A stretch of DNA of 62,685 bases from JAHEJA01 sp965657215 (GTDB taxonomy: Bacteria > Pseudomonadota > Alphaproteobacteria > Rhodobacterales > Rhodobacteraceae). The DNA lies in contig CBFHNR010000015.1 of the NCBI GenBank assembly GCA_965657215.1, positions 1 to 62,685 on the forward strand, written 5' to 3'. Shown here piece by piece: positions 1-9,174 of this stretch. The notes beneath the pieces are model-generated. The model ran no database searches, was not told the DNA's origin, and saw nothing but the letters and a program-made list of their open reading frames with translations. Numbering within the stretch: the first letter of the stretch is position 1; each line of letters starts with the position of its first letter. The position numbers were made by a program, and so were the translations under genes.

Positions 1-37
1 CATAATCAAATCATAGGTGTACCAGAGCCTCCATGCT

Positions 38-358
38 TCATACAGCTCTAGTGTTCCAAATTATCTGACGACCGACATCGGATTTTACCCAATCCAGAAA
101 GTTCACCAATCGTGGATTGAGGCTTGTGGACGTTCCTCCGTCTAGGATATCCCCCAAGACTTCGGCAAAGCCGCCTGGGTAGCGGATGTCGGTGACACCC
201 ATTTCAGAAATAGCCGTGACAAAGGACGGACTGGCCGCGCCAGTGGTGTCAATGTTGATGTCATGAAGTGCATTCGCACCAAACATTTGATCAGACACAA
301 ACTCGCCCGTGCTTTGCACGTTGGATATTGAGAAAGTCTTTGTGATCGTCATTGTCAT
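38..358 (-). CDS. N-terminal fragment of a secreted glycoside-hydrolase-like protein, truncated
   Basis: The 106-residue reading frame starts MTMTITKTFSI and holds an IRYPGG stretch near residue 60, similar to the substrate-binding strand of GH39/GH51/GH79-type TIM barrels. There is no signal peptide, which would suit a type I secreted protein, but this is inference. The frame stops at 38-40, far short of a complete domain. Another minus-strand frame stays open from about position 60 to the window edge, so a frameshift is possible. The gene may instead be a decayed remnant. Function is not established. Confidence 0.4.
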   Translation of the reverse strand: MTMTITKTFSISNVQSTGEFVSDQMFGANALHDINIDTTGAASPSFVTAISEMGVTDIRYPGGFAEVLGDILDGGTSTSLNPRLVNFLDWVKSDVGRQIIWNTRAV

Positions 359-964
359 CGGTTCCTTGGCTAAGTGACGATCGGTGTGATGCGATCATCA
401 TCCTCAAAACGATAACTTTTATGGTGACGCAGGGACAGGTCGCGAAATTGCAACAAAGGGTTGGCTAAACTGCAAAATGAAGGAGTCTAAAATGAAATTT
501 TGTAGATTTTTGATTAACGCAAAAGTAAAATTACGCAATTAGTGTATATTAATCAATTATTTAAATGCCTTCCAAATTTTCATACCTTTTTGGGCTTTGC
601 TACGCTTAGATAGCGTGGATCAATACTATAGGTGATATATATGGATTTAAGTGCATATTCGAAATCTTTCGATATGGTATCATACTGATACTTATCTAAG
701 TGCTGTAATTTAATACTTAGGTATCTACAAACGTGGTCAATGTTCCGAAATATTCCGAAAAAACAAACTTTAGTTTATCTTTTTGGAAAAAGGATCGATT
801 CGACTTTTCCCTGTCTTTGGCAGTGTGGGCGCGCCATTTGACGCGCATTTTGCCGAGTTGTGCTCGCGCTGGTGGGCAAAATTAGGGACAATTACAAATT
901 CCACCTTGCACGTCTGAGCAATCTGACTAGACCTAGCCGTGATTGATGCAAAGAAAGGCTTCAA
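359..964. other. AT-rich intergenic region with inverted repeats
   Basis: About 600 bases without a supported gene lie between the divergent fragment at 38-358 and the ABC transporter. The stretch is clearly richer in A+T than its surroundings between about 520 and 760. It holds a perfect inverted repeat, GTATCA-TAC-TGATAC, at 677-691, and an imperfect one pairing a GATAC...CTAAGT stretch around 687-701 with ACTTAGGTATC around 715-725. These could be operator sites, but no regulator can be named. Confidence 0.4.
677..691. repeat. perfect 15-base inverted repeat
   Basis: GTATCA, spacer TAC, TGATAC in an AT-rich intergenic region. It is a possible operator or small cruciform. The binding protein is unknown. 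Confidence 0.3.
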
Positions 965-2761
965 ATGGCACGTACAGGCGGCACAACGGCACAAGAACAA
1001 CGCGATCCATCTAAAAAGGTGTCTGCGATTGCAGGGCTATGGCCCTTTTTGCGTCCCTATCGTGCATTGATGTATGCCGCCTTTTTGGCCTTGGTTCTCA
1101 CGGCGAGTATTTCGTTGATTATGCCTCTGGCGGTGCGTCGTGTGGTGGACTCGTTTGGCCAAGACGGGCTTGCTTTGCTTGATCGCTATTTTGGCGCAGC
1201 AATCGCAATGGCCTTGCTGTTGGCCATCGGAACGGCAGTTCGATACGCTTTGGTGACGCGATTGGGCGAACGTGTTGTCACTGATATCCGCATCGCCGTG
1301 TTTGATCGTGTCATTGGAATGAGCCCGTCGTTTTTTGAACGGATAATGTCTGGTGAAGTGCTTAGCCGAATTACGACAGACACGACTTTGATTTTATCCG
1401 TCATTGGATCCTCTATTTCTGTTGCTCTGAGGAATTTGCTAATTTTCATCGGCGGTATGGCAATGATGCTTTTGACATCAGCCAAACTGACAGGATTGGT
1501 TTTGTTGATCGTTCCGGCTGTTGTCATTCCCATCCTGACACTTGGCCGCCGTCTTCGGGTACTTAGCCGCGAAAACCAAGACTGGATTGCCGATAGTTCA
1601 GGAAGCGCATCAGAGGCGCTCACATCTGTTCAAACCATTCAAGCCTTTACCCATGAGACATTGACACGTTCTTCATTCAAGGATGTGACGGAGCTGAGCT
1701 TTGATGCCGCTCGTAGACGTATTACGACACGCGCTTGGATGACCGCGATTGTTATTTTTCTCGTGTTCTCGGGAATTGTTGGTGTTCTTTGGGTCGGGGC
1801 ACGCGATGTCCGTGAGGGCATTCTCACAGCTGGTGTTTTGGTGCAGTTCGTCATTTACTCGATTATGGTGGCTGGGTCGGTTGCCGCTCTCAGCGAAATT
1901 TGGGGGGAATTGCAACGTGCGGCTGGGGCCACTGAACGCCTGGTTGAGTTGTTATCGGTGACAGATGATGTCAAAGATCCACAGACCCCTACAGCTCGGT
2001 TGGCCGATGGCAATGGTGCGATTTCCTTTGACAATGTGTCCTTCGTTTACCCAACACGCCCCGATGCTCAGGCCTTAGATCAGGTGTCCCTCGACATCAA
2101 AGCGGGGGAGACAATTGCTTTTGTTGGTCCTTCAGGCGCGGGTAAGTCGACAGTTATTCAAATGCTTTTGCGGTTTTATGATCCGACGAGTGGCTCGATC
2201 AAGCTAGACGGACTTGATTTGCGTGACATGGCGCGGTCTGATTTCCGCAAATCCATGGCACTTGTTCCCCAAGACCCTGTGATCTTTGCCACCACCGTTC
2301 GGGAAAACATTCGCTTTGGTCGCCCAGATGCGAATGATGAGGATGTGATGAGTGCGGCAAAAGCTGCTGCGGTTCATGATTTTGTCCAATCACTTCCTGA
2401 TGGATATGACACCTATGTTGGTGAGCGTGGGGTCATGCTGTCAGGGGGGCAAAAACAACGTATCGCAATCGCGCGCGCTATCTTAAGGGATGCGCCGGTT
2501 CTCTTGCTTGACGAAGCGACCAGCGCGCTGGATGCAGAAAGCGAACGCGCGGTACAACAAGCGGTTGATGCCTTATCCCAAGATCGCACGACGTTGATTG
2601 TTGCCCACCGATTGGCAACCGTGAAAAAGGCGGATCGGATTGTCGTTATGGATCAGGGGCAAATCGTAGCGCAGGGCAGTCATGACGACTTGGTCGCCGA
2701 AGGTGGGCTTTATGCGAGACTTGCAAAGCTTCAATTTACCGATGGCGCCGCAGAAATCTAA
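965..2761 (+). CDS. ABC transporter, fused permease and ATPase (MsbA/multidrug type)
   Basis: This 598-residue half-transporter has an N-terminal six-helix exporter domain (about residues 25-330) and a C-terminal nucleotide-binding domain. Walker A (GPSGAGKS) lies near residue 388, the signature LSGGQKQR near 492 and Walker B with LLLDEATSALD near 512. The fused layout and length fit type IV ABC exporters of the MsbA/LmrA group, which work as homodimers in the inner membrane and move lipids or hydrophobic compounds. The substrate cannot be read from sequence. It stands alone, about 100 bases before the acyl-CoA synthetase gene, with no membrane fusion protein gene beside it. Confidence 0.88.
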   Translation: MARTGGTTAQEQRDPSKKVSAIAGLWPFLRPYRALMYAAFLALVLTASISLIMPLAVRRVVDSFGQDGLALLDRYFGAAIAMALLLAIGTAVRYALVTRLGERVVTDIRIAVFDRVIGMSPSFFERIMSGEVLSRITTDTTLILSVIGSSISVALRNLLIFIGGMAMMLLTSAKLTGLVLLIVPAVVIPILTLGRRLRVLSRENQDWIADSSGSASEALTSVQTIQAFTHETLTRSSFKDVTELSFDAARRRITTRAWMTAIVIFLVFSGIVGVLWVGARDVREGILTAGVLVQFVIYSIMVAGSVAALSEIWGELQRAAGATERLVELLSVTDDVKDPQTPTARLADGNGAISFDNVSFVYPTRPDAQALDQVSLDIKAGETIAFVGPSGAGKSTVIQMLLRFYDPTSGSIKLDGLDLRDMARSDFRKSMALVPQDPVIFATTVRENIRFGRPDANDEDVMSAAKAAAVHDFVQSLPDGYDTYVGERGVMLSGGQKQRIAIARAILRDAPVLLLDEATSALDAESERAVQQAVDALSQDRTTLIVAHRLATVKKADRIVVMDQGQIVAQGSHDDLVAEGGLYARLAKLQFTDGAAEI

Positions 2762-2861
2762 AAGCGACGTAGCGAAAACTCGGATGTAATCCCTTGAAAA
2801 CTGGGCGGCAACGCTTCATTGTATTTGAAATGTCCAAAGAGACACACAAGGGAGAAAGAAA

Positions 2862-4736
2862 ATGGGTTTCGCATCTATCCAAGATTCGGTGAATTTAGAA
2901 CAAGCAATGCCTTGGTCGGAGCGTGATGTGCCAGTCACATTATATTCACTGCTGACAAATACGGCTCAGAAGTTTCCGAACAATAATGCGGTTAGCTATC
3001 AATTGTTGTCTGGTCCCAAAGACAAGGCCGAAACCCTAACTTGGATGCAGCTCCATGAAAAAGTTACGCAAACGGCGAACCTCTTTCATGGTTTGGGTAT
3101 CGGCAAAGACGATGTCGTGGCCTATGTTCTTCCGAATTCGAATGAAACAATTTACGCGCTTTTGGGTGCCGCTGTTGCAGGGATCGCCAACCCGATAAAC
3201 CCGCTTTTGGATGCAGATCAAATTGCCGCCATTTTGCGTGAAACAAATGCAAAAGTCGTCGTGACCTTAAAGGCCTTTCCGAAATCTGACATTGCACAGA
3301 AAACAGCAGAAGCTGTTGCCATGGCTGAGAATGTCCAAACGGTTCTTGAGATTGATCTAAATCGCTATCTCACGCCGCCAAAGTCATGGATCGTCCCGAT
3401 GGTGCGTCCAAAAAATCCTGTGTCACATTCTGCAAATGTCATGGATTTCAACAAAGCCATTGCGATGTGCTCGACCACTTTGGACTTCGAAGACGTGCAA
3501 GAGGATCGCGTAGCCGCTTATTTCCACACGGGTGGAACGACAGGCATGCCAAAGGTTGCCCAGCACCGCTATTCCGGAATTATGTATAACGGTTGGCTTG
3601 GTGCCGAGCTGCTGTTTAGCGAAAATGACAATGTAATTTGTCCACTTCCTTTGTTCCACGTCTTTGCGGTTCACGTCATTCTGATGGCGGCGATTAGCTC
3701 AGGCGCGCATGTTGTGTTCCCAACACCAGCGGGCTATCGTGGCGATGGTGTTTTTGACAATTTCTGGAAATTGATCGAACGCTGGCAGATTACGTTTATC
3801 ATTACTGTCCCAACTGCGATTTCTGCCCTGATGCAGCGTCCTGTTGATGCCGACGTCTCCTCAGTCAAAACATCTTTCTCAGGCTCGGCACCTTTGCCGC
3901 TGGAATTGTTCCGCCGTTTTGAAGAAGCAACGGGTGTTAAAATCGTTGAAGGTTACGGCTTGACCGAAGCGACTTGTCTTGTCTCATGCAACCCAGTTGA
4001 TGGGGAAAAGAAGGTTGGCTCTGTTGGCATTCGCTTCCCTTACACAGATGTGAAAATCATCAAACAAGTCGATGGCGAGCTCGTTGAATGCGAGGCGGAT
4101 GAGATCGGGGAAATTTGTGTTTCTAACCCAGGTGTGGTTGCGGGTGCGACCTATACTGAGGACGACAAGAATAAAGACCTCTACTACAAAGACGTTTATC
4201 TCCGCACGGGTGACCTGGGCCGTTTGGATGCGGACGATTATATGTGGATCACGGGCCGTGCCAAAGATTTGATTATTCGCGGAGGTCATAATATCGACCC
4301 AGCTTTGATCGAAGAGGCCTTGCTCGGGCACGAAGCTGTTGCCTTTGCCGGTGCTATTGGACAACCTGATGTGCATGCGGGCGAGCTTCCTTGTGCCTTT
4401 GTTGAGCTTGTTGAAGGTGCAGATGTCACCGCAGAGGAGTTGAAGGAATTCTGCATTCAGAATGTTACAGAACGCGCGGCACATCCCAAGCATTTGGAAA
4501 TCCTTGATGAACTGCCCAAGACCGCTGTTGGCAAAGTGTTCAAACCAGATTTGAGGAAATCATCAATCATTCGCGTCTATAACGAGGCCTTGGCCTCGGC
4601 GTCATGTGATGCGACCGTTGTTGCCGTTGTCGATGACAAGAAACGCGGTTTGATCGCTCAGATCGAAGGCGGTGCAGAGGATAGCGATATACAAAAAGCG
4701 ATCGGATCCTTTACGCGCCCTTGGGAACGCGCATAA
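2862..4736 (+). CDS. acyl-CoA synthetase (AMP-forming)
   Basis: The 624-residue protein belongs to the ANL (adenylate-forming) superfamily. The P-loop-like AMP-binding motif YFHTGGTTGMPK lies near residues 220-231 and the A5 motif GYGLTEAT near 364. A later stretch reading YLRTGDLGRLD carries the conserved Asp of the A7/A8 region, and a Lys follows near the C terminus (TAVGKVFKP), as in enzymes activating carboxylates as acyl-CoA. The substrate is probably a fatty or related carboxylic acid but is not determined. A GGGAGAAAG ribosome site precedes the start codon. The gene ends just before a strong terminator and faces the minus-strand dehydratase gene. Confidence 0.88.
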   Translation: MGFASIQDSVNLEQAMPWSERDVPVTLYSLLTNTAQKFPNNNAVSYQLLSGPKDKAETLTWMQLHEKVTQTANLFHGLGIGKDDVVAYVLPNSNETIYALLGAAVAGIANPINPLLDADQIAAILRETNAKVVVTLKAFPKSDIAQKTAEAVAMAENVQTVLEIDLNRYLTPPKSWIVPMVRPKNPVSHSANVMDFNKAIAMCSTTLDFEDVQEDRVAAYFHTGGTTGMPKVAQHRYSGIMYNGWLGAELLFSENDNVICPLPLFHVFAVHVILMAAISSGAHVVFPTPAGYRGDGVFDNFWKLIERWQITFIITVPTAISALMQRPVDADVSSVKTSFSGSAPLPLELFRRFEEATGVKIVEGYGLTEATCLVSCNPVDGEKKVGSVGIRFPYTDVKIIKQVDGELVECEADEIGEICVSNPGVVAGATYTEDDKNKDLYYKDVYLRTGDLGRLDADDYMWITGRAKDLIIRGGHNIDPALIEEALLGHEAVAFAGAIGQPDVHAGELPCAFVELVEGADVTAEELKEFCIQNVTERAAHPKHLEILDELPKTAVGKVFKPDLRKSSIIRVYNEALASASCDATVVAVVDDKKRGLIAQIEGGAEDSDIQKAIGSFTRPWERA

Positions 4737-4741
4737 TCGAA

Positions 4742-4770
4742 AAAAGCGCCGCAATTTGCGGCGCTTTTTG
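4742..4770 (+). terminator. rho-independent terminator after the acyl-CoA synthetase gene
   Basis: A perfect 12-bp stem (AAAAAGCGCCGC paired with GCGGCGCTTTTT) with loop AATTT. A-tract and T-tract flank it, so it can also serve the converging minus-strand gene. Confidence 0.9.
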
Positions 4771-4809
4771 ATTCAGGTCATCCACCCACATTTAGAGTAG
4801 TTAGCAACC

Positions 4810-6039
4810 TTAGGCTTTAACAGGCGCGCCACCTGCAAAGTTGTTTCCATTCTGATAATCACACGGCGCGTCTTGCATTTCTAAATGCAATCCAGTGTCC
4901 GTGTAGGGATGCGCGCGAGCCAAAGCTTCGTCAACGTCAATACCAAGTCCCGCCCCAGTCGGAGCAGGAATAAAGCCATTGTCGATTTTGATGGACCCTT
5001 GAATCAGATCGGTGTGGAATTTGGTTTCAATCGTTTCCGCCAACAAGAGGTTGGGAATAGATACCGCAAGATGAACATTTGCGGCCCATTCAATTGGACC
5101 TGCGTAAAGATGCGGCGCCATTTGCGCATTAAAGACTTCGGCAATTGCAGCCGTCTTCTTCATTTCCCAAATGCCACCAGCACGCCCCAAAGCGGGCTGC
5201 AAAATAGACGCGCCCCCAGTTTGGAGAACCGTTGCAAATTCAGCCTTGGTTGTCATGCGCTCCCCTGTTGCAATTGGGATACCGACAGCTTGGGCAACTT
5301 TGTTAAATTCGAGTAAATTATCTGGTGGAATGGGTTCTTCGTACCAGAGCGGGGCATAGGGCGCGATGGCCTGCCCGAGACGGATCGCACCGCTGGTATT
5401 GAATTGACCATGGGTCCCAAAGAGCAAATCTGCTTTGTCGCCAACAGCGTCGCGGATGCGTTTACAAAAATCAACAGACATGGAAATGTCGGACATTGCG
5501 GGTTGATGGCCGCCGCGCATTGTATAGGGTCCAGCGGGGTCAAATTTGACGGCGGTATACCCCTGACGCACCATTTCTAGCGCGGATTCAGCGGCCATAT
5601 CGGCGGAGGTCCAAAAATCATTCACAACGTGATGTTTCAGTGGGTAAAGATAGGTATAGGCCCGCACCTTTTCATTCACCTTGCCACCGAGCAAGGCCCA
5701 AACAGGACGATCCCGATCTTTGCCGAGGATGTCCCAACAGGCAATTTCCAATCCCGAGAACGCCCCCATAACCGTTAAATCAGGACGTTGGGTAAATCCT
5801 GAAGAATAGGTGCGGCGAAACAAACGCTCGATGTTTTCAGGATTTTCATCCAAGAAATAGCGCTCAAACACATCGCGGATCACATGTGTCATGGCCTCTG
5901 GACCAATGGTTGAGGCGTAACATTCACCCCAACCGACGATCCCTGTGTCTGTGGTCACTTTGACCAATATCCAATAGCGACCGCCCCAACCAGGGGCAGG
6001 GGGGGCCGTCACAATGACATCAAGATCGCGAAGTTTCAT
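4810..6039 (-). CDS. enolase-superfamily sugar-acid dehydratase-like protein (mandelate racemase/muconate lactonizing family)
   Basis: This 409-residue protein has the MR/MLE capping domain and TIM barrel. Likely metal ligands and catalytic residues are visible: Lys165 in VKFDPAG, Asp204 with His210 in a FGTHGQF stretch, Glu234/235 in WYEEP, Glu260 in IATGER, and His310 in QMAPHLY. The His after the second metal-site strand recalls galactonate/mannonate dehydratase-type members. Such enzymes abstract the alpha proton of a carboxylate using Mg2+. The substrate is unknown. The gene lies 8 bases downstream of the zinc alcohol dehydrogenase gene and is surely cotranscribed with it, which suggests sugar-acid or polyol catabolism. 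Confidence 0.82.
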   Translation of the reverse strand: MKLRDLDVIVTAPPAPGWGGRYWILVKVTTDTGIVGWGECYASTIGPEAMTHVIRDVFERYFLDENPENIERLFRRTYSSGFTQRPDLTVMGAFSGLEIACWDILGKDRDRPVWALLGGKVNEKVRAYTYLYPLKHHVVNDFWTSADMAAESALEMVRQGYTAVKFDPAGPYTMRGGHQPAMSDISMSVDFCKRIRDAVGDKADLLFGTHGQFNTSGAIRLGQAIAPYAPLWYEEPIPPDNLLEFNKVAQAVGIPIATGERMTTKAEFATVLQTGGASILQPALGRAGGIWEMKKTAAIAEVFNAQMAPHLYAGPIEWAANVHLAVSIPNLLLAETIETKFHTDLIQGSIKIDNGFIPAPTGAGLGIDVDEALARAHPYTDTGLHLEMQDAPCDYQNGNNFAGGAPVKA

Positions 6040-6047
6040 GTTATGTC

Positions 6048-7142
6048 CTATTCTTGATCAAACATAATGACGTTTCTTTTGGCAGAGCCTGTTTTGGTAT
6101 CTGCGATCGCTTCGTTGATTTGATCAAGGCTCCAGCGACCAGAGATCAATTCATCTAACTTCAAACGCCCCTGCTGATACATATCAACCATCCAAGGAAT
6201 ATCGCGTTTGATGACGACGTCGCCCATTTTTGATCCGACCATGCCTTGACCAACGGCGGCCATCATGACGGGGGCATATGTCGATGTTTCATCTATTTTA
6301 GGCATGCCAACCATGATGACCTGACCACCATAGGCCAAATACTTTGGGGCTTCATCATACGCACGGCTAGAGCCAACCGTGACAAGGACAGCATCTGCGC
6401 CACGTCCTCCCAAGGCTGCTTTGGCGGCGCGCCATGGGGCCTCTTGGGTGCCAAGAACACCGTCTGTTGCGCCGAAGTCTTTGGCGATTTGTAATTTCTC
6501 TTCGCTCATGTCGATGGCAACAATACGACGTGCGCCGGCGATCCGCGCGCCTTGAATAGCGTTCAAGCCGACACCGCCTGCACCGATGACAACAACATCC
6601 TGACCCGCGCGTAATTTCGCGGCATTCGTAACCGCCCCCACACCCGTGATAACACCGCATGCCAAAAGCGAGGCTGAGTCCATTGGCATGTCTTCTGGCA
6701 ATTTCACAACTTGGCTTTGGTCAACGACAACTTTTTCAGCAAAGGCACCGCAGGCCATGGCTTGATGTAGCTTGCTGCCATCGGCCATTTTCAGAGGGCC
6801 ATAGTCCCCATCTGCTGGGTTTTCGCAAGTTGTCGGTGCGCCACCTGAACAATTCGAACAATGACCACAGGCACGTATGAGTGTCACCACCACATGGTCC
6901 CCTATTTCAAGGCCATGAACGCCGTCGCCCACAGATGTGATTTTCCCAGCTGCCTCGTGTCCATAAACAGCAGGCAATGATCCCCCCCATGCGCCATCTG
7001 CATAGGAAATATCTGAGTGACAAATTGCAACGGCACTCAGCGTTACTTCGATTTCGCCAGATTGCGGCGCGCGTAATTCAACCTCTTGAATAACAAGGGG
7101 TCCGTTAAAAGCGTGACACACGGCGGCGCGGATTTTGGGCAT
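6048..7142 (-). CDS. zinc-dependent alcohol dehydrogenase (MDR family)
   Basis: This 364-residue medium-chain dehydrogenase has catalytic zinc ligands Cys41 and His61 (within GHEAAG), a structural zinc lobe with Cys92, Cys95, Cys98 and Cys106, and a Rossmann motif GAGGVGLNA. It should oxidise an alcohol with NAD(P)+. Its sequence is closer to class III/aryl-alcohol-like dehydrogenases than to sorbitol dehydrogenases, but the substrate is unassigned. It is first in a two-gene unit with the enolase-superfamily gene. A good ribosome site (AAGGAG) precedes the start. Confidence 0.87.
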   Translation of the reverse strand: MPKIRAAVCHAFNGPLVIQEVELRAPQSGEIEVTLSAVAICHSDISYADGAWGGSLPAVYGHEAAGKITSVGDGVHGLEIGDHVVVTLIRACGHCSNCSGGAPTTCENPADGDYGPLKMADGSKLHQAMACGAFAEKVVVDQSQVVKLPEDMPMDSASLLACGVITGVGAVTNAAKLRAGQDVVVIGAGGVGLNAIQGARIAGARRIVAIDMSEEKLQIAKDFGATDGVLGTQEAPWRAAKAALGGRGADAVLVTVGSSRAYDEAPKYLAYGGQVIMVGMPKIDETSTYAPVMMAAVGQGMVGSKMGDVVIKRDIPWMVDMYQQGRLKLDELISGRWSLDQINEAIADTKTGSAKRNVIMFDQE

Positions 7143-7227
7143 TGTATTCTCCTTGAATGTTATGACGAGTGTGCCTTGATCTTGCTGTCGTGCAAGTCAA
7201 AAACCGTCAATTTGTGCCGTATTTACG

Positions 7228-8448
7228 TTATGATTTGGACGGGTGGGGAATTCTAAAAAAGAGCACGACACAGATCAGGATCAAAAACGTTGCCGCGAGG
7301 AACGGCGCCCCGGGAAAATACACCGCACCATTGCGATCGCTAAAGATGGAGAACAGCCACGTCATGAGCAGAGGCGTTACGATCATTGCGATGGCATTTG
7401 TGCTCCCCAAGACCCCTTGAAGGGCGCCTTGTGATTTATCGTCGATCCGTTTGGACATCATGGCTTGGATAGCCGGTGTGCTGATGACGCCAAGCGAGGC
7501 AAGGGGGGTCAGTGCAATCAAGAGCCATCCGTTCCAAACTATGGCAATCGCGAGTAGGGCCATCATTTCGAACACAAACCCGATAAAGACTGTGTTTCGT
7601 TCGCCAAATTTTTTGATGCAAGGCCCGACCATCGTCCCTTGGACAATCGCAAAGCAGATGCCGTAAGCCGTCAAAGACAGGCCAATCATACCCGGATCCC
7701 AATCGAATTTTTCTGCAGTATAAAAGGGCCAGATTGAGGCGTAGACCGCTGTTCCAATGGCATAAAAGAGCATGACGATCAAAAGAGGACGGAGGCTGTC
7801 GAATTTTGATATTGCGACAAAGGCGCCCAAGGGGTTGGCTCCGCGCCATGTAAATGTCTTGCGGATTTTGTCCGTGACGGTTTCAGGGAGCATTAGGATG
7901 CAGAGTGCTAGGTTTATCGCCGAGAGTGCCGCCGCCATGTAGAATGGGGCGCGTGGACCTAATTCCCCCAAAAGACCGCCTATGATCGGACCCAATACAA
8001 AGCCAATCCCAAAACCTGCACCAATCAAACCAAAATTCTTTGCTTTGTCTTCTGGTTTGGAGATATCGGCCATATAGGCGCTTGCGGTTGAATGTGTCGC
8101 CGCTGTAATCCCGCCAATAATGCGTCCAAAAAGCAAGAGCCAAATGCTTTGGGCCCAGGCCATAATCAAATAGTAAAAGATCATGAAAAATAGAGCGATC
8201 ACTAGGACAGGTTTGCGGCCAACTTGATCGGATAGGGTGCCAAGAACAGGACTAAACAAAAACTGCATAACCGCAAAGATAGAGGCCAAGATGCCACCCC
8301 AGAGGGCTGCGTCGCCCAGTGAATTGTCATTCAACACATCTGTGAGCAAATTTGGCAACACAGGGATAATTATCCCGATGCCCATTGCGTCCAAAACAAC
8401 GATTGACGCAATCAAAAACTTGGATGTCTTGGAGTCAGCTGACTGCAT
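7228..8448 (-). CDS. MFS transporter, TetA/drug:H+ antiporter-like
   Basis: The 406-residue protein has about 12 hydrophobic segments and the MFS motif A GTLSDQVGRKPVL between segments 2 and 3. It begins with a predicted helix reading VLDAMGIGIIIPVLP, typical of TetA-like 12-TM exporters. It is the last gene of a six-gene minus-strand operon, 9 bases after the small hydrolase gene. In this setting it may carry the substrate or product of the operon rather than an antibiotic. It ends about 85 bases before the alcohol dehydrogenase gene, so read-through into the next unit is possible. Confidence 0.85.
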   Translation of the reverse strand: MQSADSKTSKFLIASIVVLDAMGIGIIIPVLPNLLTDVLNDNSLGDAALWGGILASIFAVMQFLFSPVLGTLSDQVGRKPVLVIALFFMIFYYLIMAWAQSIWLLLFGRIIGGITAATHSTASAYMADISKPEDKAKNFGLIGAGFGIGFVLGPIIGGLLGELGPRAPFYMAAALSAINLALCILMLPETVTDKIRKTFTWRGANPLGAFVAISKFDSLRPLLIVMLFYAIGTAVYASIWPFYTAEKFDWDPGMIGLSLTAYGICFAIVQGTMVGPCIKKFGERNTVFIGFVFEMMALLAIAIVWNGWLLIALTPLASLGVISTPAIQAMMSKRIDDKSQGALQGVLGSTNAIAMIVTPLLMTWLFSIFSDRNGAVYFPGAPFLAATFLILICVVLFFRIPHPSKS

Positions 8449-8457
8449 TAAAGCGCC

Positions 8458-9174
8458 TCATTCTGTGCCCTGTGCGATCTTAGAAAGCAAGAGCGCCAAA
8501 CCCTGTGGATCCGCAAAGAAGGGGGAATGACTGGTGTCAAATGCATAAACATCTTTGCTAGGCCATCCTTGTGTCATGGTTTCCTGATACTCGGGCGGAA
8601 TAGTTTGATCCTTGTCGCAGCGGATGTAGGATTTGGGAACAGAAGCATAGTTCTCTCCCAATGAAATTGGTGTCGCTTGGGGTTTGATCGCTTGAACGCA
8701 GAGCCGACGCGCAGCAAGCTCAATCTGATCCTCACGACAATCATGGTAGAACACTTTCTTTATATGTTCTGGTCGCACGAAAAAACCGAGGCCATCTTCC
8801 GTGCGCTCAATCGCTTCCATCAGAGGTTGGCGCGGGGCTTCTTTGCGCATATCGACCAGGCTTAGCCCGTCACGTGGCGCATAGGCACAGAGGAACACCA
8901 AACGTTGGATTTTATCAGGGGATGTCTCGGCAGCCGCAGCAATTGGAAACCCTGCCATGGAATGCCCCATGAGGATCACGGGGTCATCAATCGCATCCAA
9001 AATAGCATCCCGATAGAGATCAAGTGTGATCTCTTGCAACGGATAGGGATTATCACCATGTCCCGGCAAATCTATTGCAGCGGCACTGTGACCTAAGGCC
9101 GTTAGGTGATCAATCAATTCGCCAAAACACCATGCGCCATGACTGGACCCGTGGATCAATAAAAAATTAGCCAT
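8458..9174 (-). CDS. alpha/beta hydrolase, hydroxynitrile lyase/plant esterase-like
   Basis: The 238-residue protein starts with an oxyanion-hole stretch (LLIHGSSHGAW) and has the nucleophile elbow GHSMAG with Ser72. The catalytic His probably lies in DTSHSPFF near the C terminus. Short length and motif spacing match the MES/hydroxynitrile lyase-type esterases (AbHydrolase_6), which cleave small esters. The substrate is unknown. It overlaps the PcaD-like gene by 8 bases and precedes the MFS gene by 9, so it is part of the same operon. Confidence 0.8.
   Translation of the reverse strand: MANFLLIHGSSHGAWCFGELIDHLTALGHSAAAIDLPGHGDNPYPLQEITLDLYRDAILDAIDDPVILMGHSMAGFPIAAAAETSPDKIQRLVFLCAYAPRDGLSLVDMRKEAPRQPLMEAIERTEDGLGFFVRPEHIKKVFYHDCREDQIELAARRLCVQAIKPQATPISLGENYASVPKSYIRCDKDQTIPPEYQETMTQGWPSKDVYAFDTSHSPFFADPQGLALLLSKIAQGTE

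Noticed and set aside
1186..1623. 145-codon minus-strand frame inside the ABC transporter gene
   Set aside because: It lies wholly opposite a well-supported gene, with no ribosome site and a composition typical of a shadow frame.
965..2761. ABC component of a type I secretion system for the RTX protein
   Set aside because: It lacks an N-terminal peptidase-like domain and has no HlyD or TolC partner gene nearby; it fits MsbA-type exporters.
3984..4493. 169-codon minus-strand frame inside the acyl-CoA synthetase gene
   Set aside because: Antisense to conserved motifs and shows no recognisable domain.
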